Source: Sinorhizobium fredii USDA 257 (GTDB taxonomy: Bacteria > Pseudomonadota > Alphaproteobacteria > Rhizobiales > Rhizobiaceae). Taken from it: a DNA stretch of 64,000 nt. This document shows, in pieces, positions 60,435 to 64,000 of this stretch. How positions within the stretch are numbered: the stretch's first letter is position 1; every line of letters begins with the position of its first letter. The stretch lies in contig NC_018000.1 of NCBI RefSeq assembly GCF_000265205.3, positions 3,534,001-3,598,000 on the forward strand. Direction: 5' to 3'. The notes beneath the pieces were generated by a model. It was not told the DNA's origin. It made no database searches and saw nothing but the letters and a program-made list of their open reading frames with translations. A program made the position numbers and the translations under genes.

Positions 60435-60875
60435 TTACCTTTTGACCTGACGGCAGAGCCGGTCAAGCGTTTCGAGAAAAGCGGAGCGGTCCCGCGCCGT
60501 AAAGGAGGCGTTGTAGCCCTTGCTTTCGCCCGTCTCCCGCAAATGCGCCCCGAGGTCGCGCATCGCAGAAGCCAGCCCGATATTCGCCTTGTCGAAGACG
60601 CGGCCGGTGGGGCCGGTGACGAGCGCGCCCGCGGCGACGCAGCGCCCGGCAAGCGGCACGTCGGCGGTGACGACGATATCGCCTTCACCCGCGTGCTCGG
60701 CGATCCAATTGTCCGCAGCGTCGAAGCCCGCCGATACGATGACATTGTGCACCATCGGGTCACGCGAGGGCCGTAGGCCCGAATTGGCAACGAAGGTGAC
60801 TTCGAAGCCGCGGCGCTCGGCCACCTTGAGGATTTCCGCCTTCACCGGGCAGGCATCGGCATCGACATAGATCAT
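60435..60875 (-). CDS. yaiI: UPF0178 / DUF188 protein YaiI
   Basis: 146 residues. MIYVDADACPVKAEILKVAERR, FVANSGLRPSRDP, IVVTADVPLAGRCV and RDRSAFLETLDRL mark this PIN-like-fold family. The acidic pocket (DADACP plus TAD) suggests a nuclease-type metal site, but no activity is known to me. ATG 60875 chosen because the family begins MIYVDADAC; a TTG two codons earlier is possible. First gene of the yaiI-DUF1345-fghA run. Confidence 0.88.
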   Translation of the reverse strand: MIYVDADACPVKAEILKVAERRGFEVTFVANSGLRPSRDPMVHNVIVSAGFDAADNWIAEHAGEGDIVVTADVPLAGRCVAAGALVTGPTGRVFDKANIGLASAMRDLGAHLRETGESKGYNASFTARDRSAFLETLDRLCRQVKR

Positions 60876-61103
60876 CGGCAATCAACTTCTGAACAAAACG
60901 GAAAAGCGCCGGAAACCGCTCCGACGCCTCGATACTTTCGTTGCGACCTCAGTAGACAACGACCGAGCGGATGCTTTCGCCGGAATGCATCAGGCGGCAC
61001 GTACGTCCATTTTTCTTCTCCCTCGAAAATCGCAACTGTCGGCAATCGCACTGCAATCGTCAATACAACGACAGGCGACGCGCGTAATCTGAAAATGCAT
61101 GAC

Positions 61104-61499
61104 TTATCGGATATTTTCCTCGATCCGCTCCAGCTCGCTCTCAAGCGCAGCGATCGCTTCCCCGGTTTGTTCGTGGAGCCTTTTGACGAGCTCGAGTTGC
61201 TCGCGAAGTGAGGCATGCGAATGGAACGGCCTGTCGTCGGGGGCGCGGCCGATTCCGGCAATCAGCCAGGCTGGCGTGACACCAAGCACGCTGGCGAGCA
61301 TGAAGAGGCGGTTTGTGCGAGGCTCGGCGCGGTCGCGTTCCCAGGCGGATATGGTCTCGCTGCGCACGCCGACCCTGCTTGCCAGTTCCTTGATCGAAAG
61401 CTTTGCCGCGTCGCGCGCTCTCCAGATACGGCCGCCCAGCGTGTCGCCATCTCCTGTTTGGCGCAGGCGCGCGATCACGGTTTCGGTGGATAAGCGCAT
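61104..61499 (-). CDS. XRE-family transcriptional regulator
   Basis: 131 residues. The helix-turn-helix (RIWRARDAAKLSIKELASRV, then GVRSETISAWERDRAEPRTN) sits at residues 22-75 and a charged coiled-coil tail (SLREQLELVKRLHEQTGEAIAALESELERIEENI, in part) at 95-130 probably dimerises. No effector domain. Divergent from the EamA transporter gene 228 bp away, so local control is possible. Confidence 0.88.
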   Translation of the reverse strand: MRLSTETVIARLRQTGDGDTLGGRIWRARDAAKLSIKELASRVGVRSETISAWERDRAEPRTNRLFMLASVLGVTPAWLIAGIGRAPDDRPFHSHASLREQLELVKRLHEQTGEAIAALESELERIEENIR

Positions 61500-61727
61500 G
61501 GCTCGCTCTCCTCTTCACCTACATTTTCGACGGCCCGCACGGTGTCGGAGTGCCTTGCGGAGCAAAGGTGAGCCGAGCTTATAGGCATTTCTTCTCAGGC
61601 GGAGCACTCCGAAGCGTCATAAACACAGCCAAATGCGGCTCGCTCCCTTCGTTCACCATTGTGCTCAGCTCGGCGTTGAAACCGGGGTGAAACGGGCTAG
61701 GTTCAGGATCGAAGTTCAGCATTGGAA

Positions 61728-62672
61728 ATGGAATTGCCCGTGAACGGATACGCACGAGCGGCCACTGCCCCGCGCAGCGCAGTGATGCAGGGTGTGACGA
61801 TTATGCTGTTTGCCATGATCATCCTGCCCTGCATGGATGCCATTGCGAAATACATGGCGGTCCACGAGGGCATGTCGCCTGGGCAGGTGACCTTCTACCG
61901 CTTCTTCTTTCAGCTCGTCTCGATCGTTCCGCTGCTGCTGACGGCCGGCGGATTACAGGCGATTTATCCGAAGCGGCTATGGCCGAACCTGCTGCGCGGC
62001 GTGCTGCTTGCTGGGGCCGCCCTGTTGTTCTTCGTTTCCGTGAAATACATGCCGCTTGCCGACGCATTCGCGATCTATTTCGTCGAGCCCTTCATCCTGA
62101 CCTGCCTGTCGGCATTGATCTTGCGAGAGAAAGTCGGCTGGCGCCGGTGGACTGCTATTGCCGTTGGATTCGGCGGCGCGATGATCGTCATCCAGCCGAG
62201 CTTCGCGGTCTTCGGTTTGACGGCACTGCTGCCGATGGCCTGCGCCTTCCTGTTCGCCTGCTATCTTTTCCTCAATCGCGCCGTCGGCAGCGCCGATTCG
62301 CCGCTCGCCATGCAGACTGTTGCCGGAATTGGCGGCACGCTCTTCATGGTGGTCGTCATCGCAATCGGCAACGGATTCGGCGCGGTCGATTTCGAGCCTT
62401 CGCTGCCGCAATCGATTCTAGGCTGGATACTCGTGATCGCCCTGGGCGCGATTTCGGGCTACGGCCATCTCCTCGTCGTGAAGGCCTTCCGCCTTGCGCC
62501 GCTGTCGCTACTGGCGCCCTTCCACTATTTCGAGATCGTTTCCGCCACGGCCCTCGGCTATCTTGTGTTCGGCGATTTTCCGACGCCCTCCAGATGGCTC
62601 GGCATCGCGGTCATTGTCGGCTCCGGGCTGTTCATCATCTGGCGCGAGAGAGAAAAGCGAGACGCCGACTAA
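61728..62672 (+). CDS. EamA-family drug/metabolite transporter
   Basis: 314 residues, ten predicted membrane helices in two EamA repeats (about 15-150 and 160-305). Conserved helix ends FYRFFFQLVSIVPLLL, LFFVSVKYMPLADAFAIYFVEP (in part), and the second-half YGHLLVVKAFRLAPLSLLAPF match the family (S-adenosylmethionine and amino-acid exporters among its members). Substrate unknown. ATG 61728 chosen; TTG 61722 two codons before is an alternative. Confidence 0.88.
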   Translation: MELPVNGYARAATAPRSAVMQGVTIMLFAMIILPCMDAIAKYMAVHEGMSPGQVTFYRFFFQLVSIVPLLLTAGGLQAIYPKRLWPNLLRGVLLAGAALLFFVSVKYMPLADAFAIYFVEPFILTCLSALILREKVGWRRWTAIAVGFGGAMIVIQPSFAVFGLTALLPMACAFLFACYLFLNRAVGSADSPLAMQTVAGIGGTLFMVVVIAIGNGFGAVDFEPSLPQSILGWILVIALGAISGYGHLLVVKAFRLAPLSLLAPFHYFEIVSATALGYLVFGDFPTPSRWLGIAVIVGSGLFIIWREREKRDAD

Positions 62673-62683
62673 GCCGGTTCCGC

Positions 62684-63409
62684 TTATTCCCACCCGTTGT
62701 CGGTGCGCGTCGGACCGAAAACCATCTCGAACGCTTCCCTGATCCGGATATCCACGTCGGACATCATCACCGGCAGGCCCAGGTCGACAAGGCTGGTCAC
62801 GCCATAGGCCCGAATGCCGCAGGGCACGATGCCGCCGAAATGATCGAGATCCGGATCGACGTTCAGCGAGAAACCATGGAAGCTGACCCATCTGCGCAGC
62901 CGGATGCCGATAGCGGCGATCTTGTCTTCGGCCATTGATCCGTCGATGAGCGGCGGCTTTTCCGGACGGCGCACCCAGACGCCAACGCGGTCCTCGCGGC
63001 GCTCGCCCTTGATGTTCATCGAACCGAGTGTTGCAATGACGACACTTTCAAGCGCCGCGACGAAACCGCGAACGTCCTGGCGGCGGCGCTTCAAGTCGAG
63101 CATCACATAAACGACCCGCTGTCCCGGGCCGTGATAGGTGTACTCGCCGCCGCGACCAGTCGCAAACACGGGAAAGCGTCCGGGCATCACCAGGTCGGTT
63201 TCATTCGCACTCGTCCCGGCCGTGTAGAGGGGGGGATGCTCGACCAGCCAGACCAATTCGTCGGCGGTGCCGTCCGCAATGGAGGCCGCCTCCCGCTCCA
63301 TTGTCTCGACCGCCTCTGGATAATCGACGAGGGTAGGGGCGATGCGCCAGCGCACCGGCGGCGATTCCGGCGGCGCAAACATAGTTTGGCTGAGAGTCTC
63401 ACGCTGCAT
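62684..63409 (-). CDS. lipB: Octanoyl-[acyl-carrier-protein]-protein N-octanoyltransferase
   Basis: 241 residues. Moves octanoate from ACP to lysines of lipoyl domains, the first step of lipoate synthesis in situ. [12 protein letters not shown] is the LipB signature, GGIVPCGI holds the catalytic Cys, and [20 protein letters not shown] the catalytic Lys. Start set at ATG 63409; an internal ATG 63382 ([12 protein letters not shown]) also fits rhizobial orthologues and neither has a strong ribosome site. Converges on the EamA gene with 11 bases between. Confidence 0.93.
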   Translation of the reverse strand: MQRETLSQTMFAPPESPPVRWRIAPTLVDYPEAVETMEREAASIADGTADELVWLVEHPPLYTAGTSANETDLVMPGRFPVFATGRGGEYTYHGPGQRVVYVMLDLKRRRQDVRGFVAALESVVIATLGSMNIKGERREDRVGVWVRRPEKPPLIDGSMAEDKIAAIGIRLRRWVSFHGFSLNVDPDLDHFGGIVPCGIRAYGVTSLVDLGLPVMMSDVDIRIREAFEMVFGPTRTDNGWE

Positions 63410-63540
63410 AGGAAGCCTGCATTGACGATTTTTCCGGCCTGTACATGGGGCCGCGCGCAGCAAGAGTCCAGCGTTTCCAGAGCTTCGCGGAGAGGCCATG
63501 GAAATAGTTCCATTTCGCGTCAAATTTCTGTCGTCATACC

Positions 63541-63569
63541 CTTGTGCACCCCGAATCCTTTTGCTACAT
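63541..63569 (+). promoter_or_regulatory. Promoter of tRNA-Leu
   Basis: CTTGTG (63541-63546), exactly 17 bases, CTACAT (63564-63569), nine of twelve matches to the rhizobial consensus CTTGAC-N17-CTATAT. The expected start is about 30 bases before the tRNA. Confidence 0.6.
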
Positions 63570-63604
63570 GCAGCCCCGCCGACGCAATCGGCACCTACCA
63601 CGAT

Positions 63605-63689
63605 GCGGTCGTGGCGGAATTGGTAGACGCGCAGCGTTGAGGTCGCTGTGGGGCAACCCGTGGAAGTTCGAGTCTTCTCGACCGCACCA
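63605..63689 (+). tRNA. tRNA-Leu (anticodon GAG)
   Basis: 85 bases, class II with long variable arm, encoded CCA. Acceptor GCGGTCG pairs with CGACCGC; anticodon stem-loop CAGCG-TTGAGGT-CGCTG gives GAG, reading CUC/CUU. Confidence 0.96.
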
Positions 63690-64000
63690 TCAAAGATTAA
63701 AAAGGCCCCGTAACCTTCTGGTTGGACGGGGTTTTTATTTGCCAGACGTCGACGCGTGGACATCTCGATGAGCTCGGCCGCCAGGTTGCCGCAGCTCGCT
63801 CTCCTACATACGGGCGTCGTTTCTTTCCCGGAATTGTTAGAGAGTGCCCGACTAGGCTACTCACGATGTCACCGTCTCTACACAACATTGTTTACCGCTA
63901 AATTCGTGAAATCCTAAAAAAAAAGTCGGCGAATGGCCGGGTTTTGGTTATGCTCTTATTGTCATGACGGATTCGCGAGAAGCGCCGGCATGATGGGGTG
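63690..64000. other. Downstream region after tRNA-Leu (to window end)
   Basis: 311 bases with no supported gene. It holds the tRNA-Leu terminator and an AT-rich stretch with AAAAAAAA at 63918. ATGs near the end (63963 and 63990) cannot be judged because the window stops. Confidence 0.4.
63704..63740 (+). terminator. Intrinsic terminator after tRNA-Leu
   Basis: CCCCGT (63706-63711) pairs with ACGGGG (63726-63731), extended by AACC/GGTT across a two-base bulge, TTCT loop, then TTTTTATTT. Confidence 0.85.

Noticed and set aside
63963..63992. Small gene at the window end (ATGACGGATTCG...)
   Set aside because: It stops after nine codons; the later ATG at 63990 is cut by the window edge.

Overview
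The window is a chromosomal core segment of an alphaproteobacterium of the Rhizobiaceae, most like Sinorhizobium/Ensifer. The basis is high GC, promoters of the rhizobial CTTGAC-N17-CTATAT type, an RNase E with a large acidic insert in its S1 domain, an ATP12-family ATPase chaperone, and protein sequences of rhizobial type. The genus is inference; no 16S gene is present.

Layout. (1) 1-10.9 kb: end of an aminotransferase gene, then rne (minus), amiC, mrcA (PBP1A), prfB with an intact +1 programmed frameshift, a small exported protein and nadK (minus). (2) 10.9-18.3 kb: tRNA-Thr, a divergent LysR regulator/azoR pair, a small secreted Cys protein, rlmB, then tRNA-Tyr - tRNA-Gly - tufA, an exported protein of unknown function, an NAD-dependent epimerase and tRNA-Trp. 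(3) 18.3-30.7 kb: secE-nusG-rplK-rplA-rplJ-rplL-rpoB-rpoC. (4) 30.7-50.8 kb: one small minus-strand gene, then the str (rpsL-rpsG-fusA-tufB), S10, spc, secY-adk and alpha (rpsM-rpsK-rpoA-rplQ) clusters, all on the plus strand. (5) 50.8-64 kb: msrQ/msrP (minus), a Do-family protease overlapping rarA, a guanidine-II riboswitch with its gdx/sugE exporter gene, an overlapping minus-strand set (rluC, HAD phosphatase, ATP12 chaperone), a DUF1883 gene, a minus-strand yaiI-DUF1345-fghA run, an XRE regulator divergent from an EamA transporter, lipB and tRNA-Leu.

Function. Regions 2-4 hold most of the translation and transcription core: both elongation factors, two tuf copies, 28 ribosomal proteins, RNA polymerase alpha, beta and beta-prime, NusG, and the SecY and SecE channel subunits. 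The run is not one transcriptional unit. Terminator hairpins with T-tracts lie after tufA, rpoC, tufB, rpsQ, rplO, rpsM and rplQ, and hairpins without a full T-tract lie in the rplL-rpoB, rpoB-rpoC and rplR-rpsE gaps. The flanks carry envelope upkeep (AmiC, PBP1A, MsrPQ, Do protease), genome maintenance (RarA), lipoylation (LipB), formaldehyde detoxification (FghA) and guanidinium export.

The strongest non-coding elements are the two-hairpin guanidine-II (mini-ykkC) riboswitch at 55456-55514 and the prfB frameshift site at 8340-8354. I did not find mobile elements, CRISPR arrays, prophage, or a coherent unknown multi-gene system. The least explained material is the leaders and gaps: upstream of amiC/rne, rplA-rplJ, upstream of rpsL, rpoB-rpoC and rplL-rpoB.
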